This document shows positions 9,276-20,403 of a stretch of DNA of 64,000 bases, piece by piece. This stretch comes from Galdieria sulphuraria (Eukaryota > Rhodophyta > Bangiophyceae > Galdieriales > Galdieriaceae). Positions within the stretch are counted from its first letter, which is position 1. Every line of letters starts with the position of its first letter. The stretch covers positions 1-64,000 of the forward strand of contig NW_005178426.1 of assembly GCF_000341285.1 (NCBI RefSeq), read 5' to 3'. Below the pieces are notes generated by a model that made no database searches, was not told the origin of the DNA, and saw only the letters and a list, made by a program, of their open reading frames with translations. The translations under genes and the position numbers were made by a program.

Positions 9276-10418
9276 ATGGAAAATGAACACTCTCTTCCAG
9301 ATTCCACTCAAGAGCCTATTCAGCAAACGTGGTCAGAACAATATACGGCTTTACGTTCTCGATTCCCTTCCTTGTCACTGGATGAACTAAGGCAGTTGTT
9401 GTACGAAAGAGGACGAAGAACATCTCGCTCCACTTTAGCCATTGTCTTTTTATCTTTGGTTTGTTTCTCTCTGGTAGTTGCTTTATGGTCAGTAGAAGGG
9501 ATTGGAAGAGTAAAATGTCCTGAATGTAACTGTGGCTCAGACGTAAGTCACTCAAAAGAATAGACTTTGACTCATGCTTTCTAGGCACAAAGTCCAGAAA
9601 CCACCACCCAAATAGCAGATGAAGCTGAAAAAGCAGTAGGGTTTGGCTTAACAGTGTCTGGTTTGACTCTTTTATTGTGTATATTTTCGACGTATTTTAT
9701 TTTACAAAACCACTTTACAGCTCTTCCCGACTGTATAGCTTATGTATTTTTGGGTATCTTAGTGGGCGCCATGATAAGAATATTCGCAAGAGACATTGTA
9801 GGTTTTGTGAACCAAGCACTACCTAGTCAAGTTCAATTCTTTTTATTTGTTCTCCCACCTATCATCTTTGAGGCAGGATATTCTTTGAATAAGACTGATT
9901 TCTTTGCTCAAAGTGGTAGCATATTTGTATTTGCAGTTATTGGAACTTTTGTGTCAGCAGTTGCTTTTGGAATCCTCTTATGGCTCATGGGCATAATTCA
10001 TGCAAGTTTTACTTTAACTTTTTGGGAAGCCTTGAGTTTTGGAGCTCTTATATCTGCGGTTGATCCCGTTGCCACTATTGCAGTGTTCAATGCGTTGAGA
10101 GTGAACAAAACTTTGCATTTCTTAGTATTTGGTGAAAGTGTGTTGAATGATGCTGTTGCTATTGTACTTTATCATGTATTTTCTTCTATGCTTGTGTCTG
10201 ATCGTCCATCTTCGATCACACCTTTTTTTCAATTTATTGAAATATTCTTTGGTTCAGCAGCCATTGGCTTTGTGAATGCTGCAGTGACTGCCCTTATGTT
10301 GAAATATACCAACTTGTTTCGATATCCTACTTTGGAAAGTAGTTTATATTTCATGTTGGCATTCTTTCCTTATTTGTTATGTGAAGGTGAGAGATGAATA
10401 TTATTTTTCTTTTTGGAT

Positions 10419-10449
<31 letters not shown>

Positions 10450-11536
10450 ATTAGGTGTTGGTTTATCGGGTATTATGGGTGTCTTATCGAATGGAGTATT
10501 CTTAGCACATTATGCACATCCCAATTTGAGTCCCATTGCACAAATATCATCGCAACAGGCTTTCAAGATGATTGCCTTTTTAGCGGAAACCTTTGTATTT
10601 GTTTATTTAGGTTTAGCATTGACTACCTTTCGTCTATCTTGGCAACCATTACTTGTCTTATGGGGTATTATTTTTACTCTTGTATCGAGGTAAGCTATGA
10701 ATGAATGAATGAATGAATGATGGTATGATCATCACAACTTTGTAAGAGCATTCAATATATTTCCTCTTTCCTGGATATTGAATCGATATCGAGCAGATAA
10801 AATATCCATGAAGAATCAATTCATTATGTGGTTTTCTGGTTTAAGAGGCGCAATAGCCTTTGCCTTATCTTTGAATTTTCCTACTCAAGGTGCGAATAGT
10901 GAAGTTCGACGTGCAGTTATATCTACTACATTGGTAAGTGTGTGCATGTGTATACATATGATTATGAATGGAGGAGTTTTATGTATCTAGTCAATTGTAT
11001 TATTCACTGTGATTGTATTGGGAGGAGGTACTATGCCTTTGTTACGTTTATTGCGTGTGGAAGGCGCTGATTCTGCAGAAACGGATGTAGTTCATTCTCG
11101 TTTTATTGAGAATAATGAAGAGGAGGACACTACAGAAGATAGCAATGGCAGAGCAGCACTTCATGGAATAGTAACTTCGAGAGAATACAAATCCAATTTC
11201 CAATTAGGTGGTGGTGGTGGTATTATTCGACCATTTGGTATTTTTCAATATTTTGATAATTGTTATTTGAAACCTTGTTTTCGTGTGGCACATACTAGAA
11301 CAGGTGAAGCAACGGAAAGAGCCTTACGTCGTATTGCTAGTACAAGAGGAAGATATCTTACTCCTCATGAAATTGGAAGTTATTTAGAAGCTGCTGCTGA
11401 AGAAGTATCTCCCTTATACTCTCCTCGAGTAGTGGAAGAAGACTCTTTGGAAGTTCATCAAGAACCATCAGAAATACCTTTTTCCCAATCGAGACAAAGT
11501 TATCATAACGGTCATGATTCTTTATCACATGAATAA
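9276..11536 (+). CDS. Na+/H+ exchanger (NHE/CPA1 family)
   Basis: Five exons (9276-9542, 9585-10386, 10455-10689, 10747-10933, 10991-11536) with introns of 42-68 nt give 678 residues. A cytosolic N-tail and a first hydrophobic segment (about residues 52-70) precede the multispanning CPA1 core. FFLFVLPPIIFEAGYSL matches the amiloride-region consensus. ISAVDPVATIAVF and GESVLNDAVAIVL carry the conserved acidic residues of ion-binding helices, and FLAETFVFVYLGL and GLRGAIAFALSL are NHE signatures. A soluble C-terminal tail follows. The best fit is an endosomal/plasma-membrane NHE (NHE8-like) exchanging Na+ or K+ for H+. Intron 2 contains a TA repeat. Confidence 0.93.
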
Positions 11537-11579
11537 CTTAAATATTTGTTGCTATGATATTCATTCTTTCCATATCGAA

Positions 11580-13038
11580 TCACATTCTACTATTTTCTTG
11601 TGAGTTTTCTTCAATCACAGGCATTAATAATAATGATGATGATGGTGGAGGAAGAGGAAGAGAAATGGTAGCAGATGATAATGAAGATGGCTCAGTGGAC
11701 TCCAAACCATTCGTTTGTTGAAGAAAACGATCCACTCGAAAGGAACAAGCACCAAGACGACTCAAGTCGGGTTCCATTTCCATGATCAACTGTAAACTAC
11801 ACAAACAACTGCGATAACCCAACAAAAATAGTTCCATTTTCTCCTCTTTCGTCAACTTCAATTGCAAAAATGAATATTTACCACTATTTACATATATCGT
11901 TCTTCCTTTAATATTTCGATAAATCTGTAACCGTTCCAATTCCCACATCATGCAGGAAACGACTCGATTCAAAAAGGAATAACGACCATCATCTGAGCCA
12001 TATTTATCGATGCCTTCCATATCCTCCAATATTCCGGCTTCTTCCAAAATACGATGCCTTGTTCTATCAAATGTTTCTGCATCTACTATGGCAAGTCCTT
12101 CCACAAACTCTGCTCTTAATTCCCGTTCCATATTGGATTTGTCGGTGATACGAAAACCTAAAACTTGATGACTAGGAGTGACAACATCTAATGGATAATT
12201 ATCCAATAAACCACCATCTACCAATAAATGATTGGCATATTCCACGGGTTCATAGATTCCGGGTATGCTACTGGATGCACGTACAGCCAAAGCTATCTCC
12301 ATTTCGGGATAATTTTTAGCACAAAGTAATATTTTTTCAAAAGAGTCCACTGCAGTAGCCACAATAATCAAATCCTTGTGATATCTTGATTTCAATTGAT
12401 GAAAGGTCAAGTTGGCAACGCCTGTCTTCTTAGCAATCAATTGACCAATCCAACGATATAATCTATCACCACTATTGATTCCAACCTCAGAGTGTGCCAA
12501 ACAAGAACAAGCAATCTTGGATACTCTTGTCCATTGTACTTTTACCAGTTGTGAAAAATCGCATCTTTCTAAAACTTCATATAGTTCGGAAGCGCTGTAG
12601 CCAACTGCCAACAAGGCTGCACAAATCGAACCTGCGGAAACACCAGCATACTTTCTTATTTTTTTGAGCACTAGACCATAATCGATACAAGCGCTTAAGG
12701 CACCTAAGAAACCAGTACCCAATACCCCACCACCACTATATCAAACAAACACACAAACATATATATACATAGTTGGTACCCTATACACTACAAAAGAAAA
12801 TGGGAGCTTTTACTTGCCTAAATACCAACGTATGAATTTCTTGTAAGAAATCGATCATTTCTCCTCTTATTTTGGAATGTAACTTTTCCTTGTACCGTTG
12901 TATTTGCTGTTGGATGGTTGAATTGCGTGTTTTTGCTTCTTCGTCTCGCTTTTTTCTTTCGGACAGTGTTAACTTGTAGTTTTTATTTCCATAGAGAATT
13001 TTCTGCTTCCAGTTGTTAGGAGAAGATGCACTATTCAT
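11580..13038 (-). CDS. Patatin-like phospholipase
   Basis: Two exons (13038-12818 and 12735-11580) give 458 residues. The intron is GC-AG: joining AG at the GCAAGT donor to the next exon reads LVFSGGGVLGTGFLGAL, exactly the glycine-rich oxyanion motif of patatins, while GT alternatives break the frame. The catalytic dyad is visible: Ser in AGVSAGS and Asp in VDGGLLDNYP. The family consists of serine lipid acyl hydrolases. The start is uncertain: ATG 13038 is the first in frame, and an upstream exon starting at 13140 (overlapping the J-protein stop) is possible. It converges on the exchanger gene with 43 bp between stops. Confidence 0.85.
12736..12817 (-). other. GC-AG intron in the patatin-like gene
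   Basis: The 82-nt intron has donor AG/GCAAGT and acceptor ATATAG/T, phase 2. It is supported by exact reconstruction of the conserved FSGGGVLG motif across the junction. Confidence 0.8.
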
Positions 13039-13136
13039 ATAGGAAAACAACAATCTTGGATGGGTAACCCAAAGTTCGTGACTCTAGAAGTCCCTTTGGC
13101 TCGTGCTATGTTCGATGATTCCCGTAGACACGGCAT

Positions 13137-14191
13137 TCATAAGCCCATTTGATTTTTCAATCCTTGCAATTCTTCATCCACATCCAGTTGTGTCTTCAAT
13201 CGGTTGACTTTTGTCATTTCTTGTTGTTGTTGTTTCTTGATACTGGTAACCCTTTCATACCAAAGATCCTAAAAATACGTTTCTTTCATAAAGAAGAAAT
13301 GAATGGTATGCTTTCACTTGCCTTTTCTGATTGGGCGGTATCCATCTGTTTGTTCAACTCATCTCGTATATGAGTTTGTCCTTCATACTTATCATACAAT
13401 CGTTTTAAAATATCTAAAATACGTTTTTTAGCTTCCAAAACTGCCTCTGAAGCTTCCCATTTCTTCTGTAATTGGTATAAAAGAGCCTCCCTGTGTTCAA
13501 TCTCTCTTCTTATAAGCTCCTGATTTCCACTGCGAAGCACTGCTTCAAAGTCTTCTTCTTGCTCTTTGGAAGATAACCCAACCAATTGATCTTGAATAAA
13601 ACTCAAAAGATCATCCAAAAAAGAAGCACTGCCTTCAACTCCTAAAGTAGATTGCTTCCAACCCTTGGCTGTCTTTTTGGCACCATCCACTATATCGTTC
13701 CATAAACTGGCCCAATTATCATCCAAGTCCTCTGGATAAGGATTCTTCTTTCTCCATTCTTTCATAAAGTCTTGATGAGTCTCCGTGTTGTTCTGTGGAC
13801 TTTTGTATTCTCTAAATGTTCCACTTCTTTCTTTGTGGTTGGATAACTTTTGATAAGCGTGAAGGATTCGAACAAACTTTTCTTTCGCGTTGGGGTCTTT
13901 GCATACATCGGGATGACATTCGAGAGCCTTTTTTCTATAGGCTCGTTTGACAGTATCCCAGTCCGCGTTGGGTTCAACTCCCAACACTCGATAGTAGTAA
14001 CTGTCATCCACACCACAATAACACCACAAGGCTTTTTTACTACAACCACTGGTTCGTCGTCTTGTCCAGAATAATGTTGTTGTTTTATATATCTTAGTAG
14101 ATTGGTAACTGCGATTATTCTCTTTGGATAACCTGCACCAACAACTCGTAGCCATAGACATCCTATTCGGTATTCCTATTATCCATGCCAT
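13137..14191 (-). CDS. J-domain (DnaJ-like) protein, probably organelle-targeted
   Basis: Two exons (14191-13322 and 13268-13137) give 333 residues. The N-terminal 60 residues are rich in S/T/R/K with few acids, like a transit peptide. A J-domain follows (YYRVLGVEP... to about residue 125) with the HPD motif that stimulates Hsp70 ATPase. The rest is helical and charged, without the zinc-finger region, so it is a class III J-protein. The intron is GC-AG (donor AAG/GCAAGT), the only choice that keeps the frame into DLWYERV; GT alternatives hit a stop. It is head-to-head with the WD40 gene, 63 bp apart. Confidence 0.85.
13269..13321 (-). other. GC-AG intron in the J-protein gene
   Basis: The 53-nt phase 0 intron has donor AAG/GCAAGT and acceptor TTTTTAG/GAT. 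The alternative GTGAAA donor four bases downstream leads to an immediate stop. The neighbouring patatin-like gene uses the same GCAAGT donor. Confidence 0.7.
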
Positions 14192-14254
14192 TTTTGGTTA
14201 AGAGCATTTCGGAATTCGCTCGATCTACACAACGTTGCTTACTTTGATCATAAG

Positions 14255-15595
14255 ATGCAAGAAGCACCATCTTTTTCTTCTTATGACCAATACTTATACT
14301 CTCCACTGATTCAGCTTCAAACGCATCACACGTTTTCACCTGCTAGTTTTCTTTCCTCGAGGTTAGGAGCCAACATAGAATACGGTTCCGTTTTTGTGGC
14401 CTCGGGTACAAAAATATATCATCTTCAAGTAAATGAATTGTTGCTGGAACAAAAACAAAAGTTTAGAGTGCACGAAGAAACCACTCGTGACGAAAGGGAC
14501 GTCAACAAGAAACGATGTAAAGGAACCGATTCTTCTGTGGACAAACTAGTACACTCTTACTTGGGTACTACAAATAATTGGATACCTGAAAACGTACCTG
14601 GCGAGTTCTCGTTGGAACCTATTAAGCATATCAGTCATCGATGTGAAGTACAGTCGTTGCAAGTGCGGAGATGTTCCAACAGAGAGTTTCAAATTGCCTC
14701 AGTAGATGGCTGGGGTAGAGCAGTAATATCTATGGCTAATTGCTCACCTGAAGATAACTCAATTGGCTCTCCACGCAACAGTTATGCAATTGCGCCTATC
14801 AGTATGGAAGATGGAGAAGAAGGATGGGCAGGTTTAGACTTGGATCCCTGGCATCTTTCTAGAATAGCCATAGTTCGACAGTTCTTTCGAGATTTGACCA
14901 TTTATGACAAGGACTTGGCTACTCGTCAATTGGCTCTTTCGTATACTCCTCATGCAGTTCGCTTTCTGTCGAATACTTGGAATGATATTTCGTTAGATAA
15001 TGACGATACCAGCAAAGCCAACAACTTTTGTCACTTGGTTGCATGTTTGGAAGGTCCCTATTTGTCTATATGGGATACCAGAGTTGGAGAAGGAGGTGGT
15101 AGGATTCATCATAAATGTTATGGTAATGGAAGTCTATATGGTATAGATATTGGTCATCGAGGTAGCCTATCGGTTGGGGGAGTGGATAGAATGGTTAGTA
15201 TATTGGACCTTCGTACTTGGAATGTTCGTTGTCGATGGAATCATTGTCTCAAATATGAATGTAAACATGTCCTTTTTCCCGAAAAAGAAGAGTGTCGTTG
15301 TATCGTAGTTGGTGTGGATAACGAGTTGTCATGTGGTTATGTAGGAAATTTACAAAGAGAACAAGTGTTACTATCTGAGAAACGTCCTAGAATGATGTCT
15401 GGAGCCAATTTGGTCTCCTGTAAGAGAATATTTGGTTTTCGAGCGGACAGTCGATGGATTGGTGTGACTAAACAGTTTGTCAACGGATACAGTCATATTT
15501 TGGGAATGTCTGAAAATGGTTGTTTATATTGGCTGAAAATGGAAACTTTTTCAGATTCAAATAATAGTCATCAAGAAGCTTTTTTCCTCGAATGA
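14255..15595 (+). CDS. WD40-like protein, function unknown
   Basis: A single exon from ATG 14255 encodes 446 residues. Several WD40-type blades can be seen, most clearly SLSVGGVDRMVSILDLRTW near residues 306-324 and LSIWDTR near 271. A full set of seven is not obvious, as expected for a diverged propeller. There is no targeting signal. Such proteins act as scaffolds; the partner is not deducible. It shares a 63-bp bidirectional promoter with the J-protein gene. Its 3' flank overlaps a GGCGCC motif that may belong to the downstream FCP1 promoter. Confidence 0.65.
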   Translation: MQEAPSFSSYDQYLYSPLIQLQTHHTFSPASFLSSRLGANIEYGSVFVASGTKIYHLQVNELLLEQKQKFRVHEETTRDERDVNKKRCKGTDSSVDKLVHSYLGTTNNWIPENVPGEFSLEPIKHISHRCEVQSLQVRRCSNREFQIASVDGWGRAVISMANCSPEDNSIGSPRNSYAIAPISMEDGEEGWAGLDLDPWHLSRIAIVRQFFRDLTIYDKDLATRQLALSYTPHAVRFLSNTWNDISLDNDDTSKANNFCHLVACLEGPYLSIWDTRVGEGGGRIHHKCYGNGSLYGIDIGHRGSLSVGGVDRMVSILDLRTWNVRCRWNHCLKYECKHVLFPEKEECRCIVVGVDNELSCGYVGNLQREQVLLSEKRPRMMSGANLVSCKRIFGFRADSRWIGVTKQFVNGYSHILGMSENGCLYWLKMETFSDSNNSHQEAFFLE

Positions 15596-15673
15596 ATGGC
15601 GCCAAAACTAGCCAATAGAAAAAGGATTCTTGAGTGAGACAAGAACTCTTTTTTTGGGGGGTACTTGGAAGAA

Positions 15674-17878
15674 ATGGGGTTATGTAGTTGTCTGTTTCCT
15701 ATCACTAGGAGGCACTGTTCTTCCGGTGACAAATACTTGTTAGAAAGTTGGTTGGTCAAAACAGGTGACCAAGTAAGACCTCTTCAGGTACTTGCCGTGG
15801 TGCAGGGACCCTTGGAAGAGGCGAAAGCTTGGAAAGACGACCGAGAACCCCAAAGCAGAACTGAGCCTTTATGTATTCAGACAGAAAAGAAGGAAACCAT
15901 GGAATTGGTCAATTTGGCTAGTTCTAACCTGGACTTTTCTGTTATTCTCAAAGAATATCTTCCGAGTGGCAAGGACCGAACGAGTACGACAGCTGGTGGG
16001 CAACAGAATACAAATTATTGGGGTCTAAGACTTTCAGAAAAGGTAACCGGGAAAGTGGACGCTCTGGTAGTTAACCAGAATCACGTCATTCAACCCCAAC
16101 AAATGGTCTTGTCAGTCGATGTTTGCGACCACAAGGTCCAGTTCAACGGCAACTGTGCTCTTTGTGGAATAGAAATGGATATTTATTCAGCATCTCCTAT
16201 ATTAGAATCACCTAGAGAATTTTCTACGAGAACGGACTGGACTTTAAGTAACAAGCATCATTTAAACCCAGCTTATACCCACCCCCAACTGCGTGTGAGT
16301 AGAAATGAGTTGGAGTTGGTTGAAGGGGAAAACACTAGACGACTTTTAAGAAGAAAGAAGTTATCTTTGGTCCTGGATTTGGATAACACGCTCATCCATG
16401 CCACTTTAGTTAGTCATTTTCCACAGGAATGGTATCAGTACAAGCAGGAAATATATCAGCAAGCAACTGAAAAGGCACTGGAATGTAGCGCTCCTCTTAT
16501 GGAGGATATTCATGAGTTGGATTTGGATGGTAGTATATCTTTGGTAAAACTACGTCCAAATGTTCGACGCTTTTTAGAAAAGATTCATCAACGATATGAA
16601 CTTCATATTTATACAATGGGCAGTCGTTCTTATGCGGATGCCATAGCAACTTTGTTAGATCCTAGTGGCAATTTATTTCAGCGCCGTATTGTGTCTCGGG
16701 ATGACTTTGTTGAGGGTATGATGAATAGGAAGAGTCTTCGTAGAATTTTTCCATGTGATGACTCCATGGTTATTATTGTGGATGACCGGGAAGATGTCTG
16801 GATGGATCATAATCAAGGAGAAATGGTTCCTAACCTCATTCGAGCAAAGCCGTATCTATTTTTTGTGCAAGATGTGCATGAAAATATGAATAATCATCTT
16901 GTATGGGATTCCACGACGACTAGTATCCATCCATCTTCGGAGAGTCACAAAGAAAGTTTTGCTAATATCTCTACCTGTATGTTAACGTGTCTGAATTGGA
17001 AAGAAAATTTGGAATCGGGATGCTATTTTCCGTATTTACCTTGGGTTCAAAAGACTGTTGAAAGTGATGAAAATTATCTAGGTCGACTTGAGCAATTATT
17101 GATACAAATTCATGAAAGCTTCTTTAAAGAAATGGAGCAGTGCCACAATGTCTCACAAACGGATGATTCCAATCATGTCAAGTTACCTTTACGTGATGTA
17201 AAATTGATTTTGGCCGAAATGCGGCATCGGGTATTGAGAAATTGTTATCTTTCATTTACTGGAATATTTCGACTTGAAGAGTCACCTGAAGTGTCAACCG
17301 TTTGGCGTCTTGCCGAAGAATTTGGTGCAATATGTAACAAACAAGTAACGAGTCAAACCACACATCTTATTGTGGATAGCCAACGTGGTTTACATACTGG
17401 AAAAACCAAATATGCTCTACGAAGAGGAGACATATTTCTTGTTACCTTGGAATGGTTAGAAACCTCCATGCAATATTATATACGGGCGAGTGAATTACAA
17501 TTTGCATTGTTTTCAACAAGTCTATCGCATTCTTATGGCAACGACTTGGAAGAATATCGCAAGGTTATAGAAAAACGTCATGAGCAGTTTGTACAAAATG
17601 GTCTTTGTCCGCAAAAAAGTCCTAGTAAGCCATCTGTGAAACGTCGCAAAATGGAATATAGTAGCTCAGAAGAAGACAATACGAGTACTTGGATTGACTC
17701 TTCTTCACAAAATAATCAAACAAAATATCATCAATCTGATGATAAAACTTCACCGTATCATAAAGAACAGGATGATCATTTAGAGTTGGAATGGACAGCT
17801 TCCTATTTAGCTTCTGAGTTGGAAAGGGAGTTGATGAATGATCCTTTGTGCCTATCGGGGGGTGGTGAAAGTAGTTGA
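15674..17878 (+). CDS. FCP1: RNA polymerase II CTD phosphatase FCP1
   Basis: A single exon encodes 734 residues. The open frame begins at TTG 15665, so ATG 15674 is used. FCP homology domain: LVLDLDNTLIHAT near residue 235 holds the DxDxT phosphoryl-acceptor motif, with VDDREDVW downstream supplying the second metal-binding acidic pair. A BRCT domain spans about 520-620 (CYLSFTGIF... TTHLIVDS... VTLEWLETS). The N-terminal 200 residues resemble the lipoyl-like N-domain of FCP1 (VKTGDQVRPLQVLAVV) plus a CALC zinc-like segment. The enzyme removes phosphate from CTD Ser residues to recycle Pol II. The C-terminus is acidic, as in other FCP1s. Confidence 0.92.
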   Translation: MGLCSCLFPITRRHCSSGDKYLLESWLVKTGDQVRPLQVLAVVQGPLEEAKAWKDDREPQSRTEPLCIQTEKKETMELVNLASSNLDFSVILKEYLPSGKDRTSTTAGGQQNTNYWGLRLSEKVTGKVDALVVNQNHVIQPQQMVLSVDVCDHKVQFNGNCALCGIEMDIYSASPILESPREFSTRTDWTLSNKHHLNPAYTHPQLRVSRNELELVEGENTRRLLRRKKLSLVLDLDNTLIHATLVSHFPQEWYQYKQEIYQQATEKALECSAPLMEDIHELDLDGSISLVKLRPNVRRFLEKIHQRYELHIYTMGSRSYADAIATLLDPSGNLFQRRIVSRDDFVEGMMNRKSLRRIFPCDDSMVIIVDDREDVWMDHNQGEMVPNLIRAKPYLFFVQDVHENMNNHLVWDSTTTSIHPSSESHKESFANISTCMLTCLNWKENLESGCYFPYLPWVQKTVESDENYLGRLEQLLIQIHESFFKEMEQCHNVSQTDDSNHVKLPLRDVKLILAEMRHRVLRNCYLSFTGIFRLEESPEVSTVWRLAEEFGAICNKQVTSQTTHLIVDSQRGLHTGKTKYALRRGDIFLVTLEWLETSMQYYIRASELQFALFSTSLSHSYGNDLEEYRKVIEKRHEQFVQNGLCPQKSPSKPSVKRRKMEYSSSEEDNTSTWIDSSSQNNQTKYHQSDDKTSPYHKEQDDHLELEWTASYLASELERELMNDPLCLSGGGESS

Positions 17879-18212
17879 AAGGTAAGTACTCCTATTTGTC
17901 CAGACACTTACACACACGCGCACACACACACATATATATATATATATAATGGTCCCTAGCGGCATATGATGACTTTGAGAAATCCAGTGAATACAAAAAC
18001 AACTCATATCTATATATCTTATAGATGGTTGTTTTGTATATGAATCACAAGACTAATCTTCTCACTGATTCAAATTTACCCTTTTGTTCAAACTGTTGCA
18101 ACACAATATGTGGATACTTGAATACTTATCCTAGAAAGATTTAGGTTCATGCTATGTTTGTTGGTTTCTCATACAGAGGCTTGTTGTGGACGAAGCTGCA
18201 AATGTATAATCT
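17879..18212. other. 3' intergenic region between convergent FCP1 and LST8 genes
   Basis: Apart from a CA/TA microsatellite (17909-17949) nothing is recognisable. Confidence 0.6.
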
Positions 18213-19217
18213 CTAATCATTGTCTGTGGTTGTAGGAAAAGTGTCTATAGAAGTAATTGCTTTTTGATGTCCTTTGTATTCTTTCATCAAGTCTCCTGTT
18301 TCAATATCCCATAAACAAATTCTCTTATCAGAAGAAGCGGAAAATACATATCGCGTGTCTCGAGTGAAAAGACAATCCCATGCCCATTTCTGATGTTTTC
18401 CTACCAACCGACTTTGTTGCCAACGTTGTTCTTGGTACCGATCGGCTACCTTTTCATCTCCCCAAACCCGAATATTTCCATCATCTCCAGCACTTACCAA
18501 CAAACTGGCATCACGATTAAACCTTGCCTTCAATACGTAACGTTTGGAACAACGCAACTTGGTCACACGACTAAAATATCCATCATCCGTCTGGTTGCTC
18601 ATACTACCTTCATCCTTCATAGAAGTAGATTCCTTTTCCTCCTCTTCTGTTTCTACTCGAAAAAGATAACCATAACCACTATTTCCTATGCTTGCAACGA
18701 GATGATGCAAGGGATCGAATACCAACCCTGATAATATTTCCTGGTCTCCAAAAACCAACCTAGCCAAAACTTCCTTGTTCTCCAACGACCAAATTTTGAT
18801 CGACCCTCCGTAATCACAAGTAAAACATTCATCTTTTCGATTACCATATACTACACCGCTTAAACAACCATCGCTTTTACAAGATCTCAACGGTTCAGAA
18901 GCCCGCATATCCCACTCACATAACCACGTGTCTTCCGAACAAGTTATTGCAAAAGGTCCACTTTCACTCCATACTAGTTGCGATACATTATTGCGATGAT
19001 ATTCTAACGAAAGCACAGGACTCGTGCTGCCACTTTGGATATCGTAGAAACATACACGAGGATTACCACACACGGCGACCAAACGACCATCCAAGGAAAA
19101 CTGGACTTGATTCACTTGTGACTCGTTGAACTGTAAAGTTTGATCATTCGTGCCAGTAACAGCATCCCATAAACGAATAGTGTGGTCGTAACCTCCTGAA
19201 ACAACACGCAACGACAT
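18213..19217 (-). CDS. LST8: TOR complex subunit LST8
   Basis: A single exon from ATG 19217 encodes 334 residues. Seven WD40 blades cover the whole protein. VSGGYDHTIRLWDAVTG at the N-terminus and SASSDKRICLWDIETGD followed by EYKGHQKAITSI at the C-terminus are near-diagnostic for LST8/GbL, the propeller that stabilises the TOR kinase active site. A short acidic insertion (EEEEKES) and a basic region interrupt blade 5. Its presence implies a functional TOR pathway in this organism. Confidence 0.92.
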   Translation of the reverse strand: MSLRVVSGGYDHTIRLWDAVTGTNDQTLQFNESQVNQVQFSLDGRLVAVCGNPRVCFYDIQSGSTSPVLSLEYHRNNVSQLVWSESGPFAITCSEDTWLCEWDMRASEPLRSCKSDGCLSGVVYGNRKDECFTCDYGGSIKIWSLENKEVLARLVFGDQEILSGLVFDPLHHLVASIGNSGYGYLFRVETEEEEKESTSMKDEGSMSNQTDDGYFSRVTKLRCSKRYVLKARFNRDASLLVSAGDDGNIRVWGDEKVADRYQEQRWQQSRLVGKHQKWAWDCLFTRDTRYVFSASSDKRICLWDIETGDLMKEYKGHQKAITSIDTFPTTTDND

Positions 19218-20403
19218 GCCGTTTCAATGATCAGAATGAAGTGTCAAGGAGCGGGATAAATGGAACTGAAAAAAGAAATATTGTTAATTTGGATTGGTCT
19301 AACTATTTCAACAAGAGCGAAACGGTATTTAGCATTCAACACTATTACATAAATAATGAAAGTCACGAGAATTGAGCTAAAAATAATTCAAACTGAACCA
19401 GGTTTATTGTAAACAAAAAGAAGAATCATAAAGACAATATATGGAATAAAAACTTTATAGAACTTACAAACTTCTCCAAAAAGACTGCCCCAACTTGCCA
19501 CCACAGAAACGACGCAAACTTGACGAAAGATGGTAGAAACAAAGACTTATGCAAAAAAAATCGTTAGACGTGAATCAAACAAAACGGCAGTTCTGATTTA
19601 AATATTCATTTCAAAGAAAACAGTAAAACTTACAAACATTTCCAATACAAAATGTCCCGACATGACAACAAAAAAATTAAAGCAGTCTAACAAAAGATGG
19701 AAACCAAAAAAATTTATGCAAAGCAACAAAGCTAATAAAGAATAACTAGAATGAAAAGGCACTTCCAACTAAAGTATTAAAAGAAACCAGTAAAAGTTTT
19801 AAATAAGCCAAAGTAAAATTTCTCTTTTTAAAAAAAATTATATACGTGTTATACATATGCTACTGTATAAAATCAATTTTCAACAAAATTCAAACAGTCG
19901 AAACGAGTTCTATTTCTATCTTAAATTATCTTTCTACAAACCAGAAAAGTATACTACCAAAAAGATATAATTAATTTCAGAAGTGTGGCTTTAGAAAACA
20001 TTCAAATTAATTTGTACAATTATTTACGATTCTTTTTAAATCGAGAAAAAATATTAATTTTCGCATTTCGTATTAATTTTAAAAGGATTACGAAGGCTGA
20101 AAATCGATAGGATTTTCAACTATTTTATGTTTGTATAATTTTAAAATTTTTGCAGCTACTCTATGATAGACTCTGATAACTGAAATTTTTTGAGATCTGG
20201 TATTTTAATGAATGAATTTTATAGCTCAGTTTGCCGATTTTTCTTGATCATCTCAATGAAACTACGATGCGGTTTTGTCCATTCGTTTCGACGTTTGCGC
20301 CTGTTCGTTGGGACATTCTTATCTTAGAACCTACTGACAACGGGACAGTTCTATTAAATAAATTTTACTTTAATTAGTGTCTTTATAAATTGCTGTTTTG
20401 GAT
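19218..20403. other. AT-rich gene-poor region with a decayed tandem duplication
   Basis: Nearly 1.2 kb without a credible reading frame. It contains two diverged copies of an approximately 165-bp unit (see repeat entry) and long A/T runs up to about 20220. The last 100 bp are presumably the promoter of the secreted beta-helix gene. Confidence 0.65.
19465..19790. repeat. Diverged tandem repeat, two units of about 165 bp
   Basis: Both units begin with CTTACAAAC and share AAAGATGG, ATGCAAA and AAACAGTAAAA / AACCAGTAAAA-type blocks in the same order and spacing. By eye roughly two thirds of positions agree. No coding potential was seen in either. Confidence 0.5.

Noticed and set aside
13084-13140. 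Possible extra first exon (ATG AAT GCC) for the patatin-like gene
   Set aside because: The implied donor GTGTCT is poor compared with other donors here and the added residues have no support. It is kept only as an alternative start.
13060-13152. Plus-strand 30-residue frame MGNPKFVTLEVPLARAMF... between J-protein and patatin genes
   Set aside because: It reads nicely but is antisense to the J-protein C-terminus, is very short and has no homologue I recognise. It is probably a codon-symmetric shadow.
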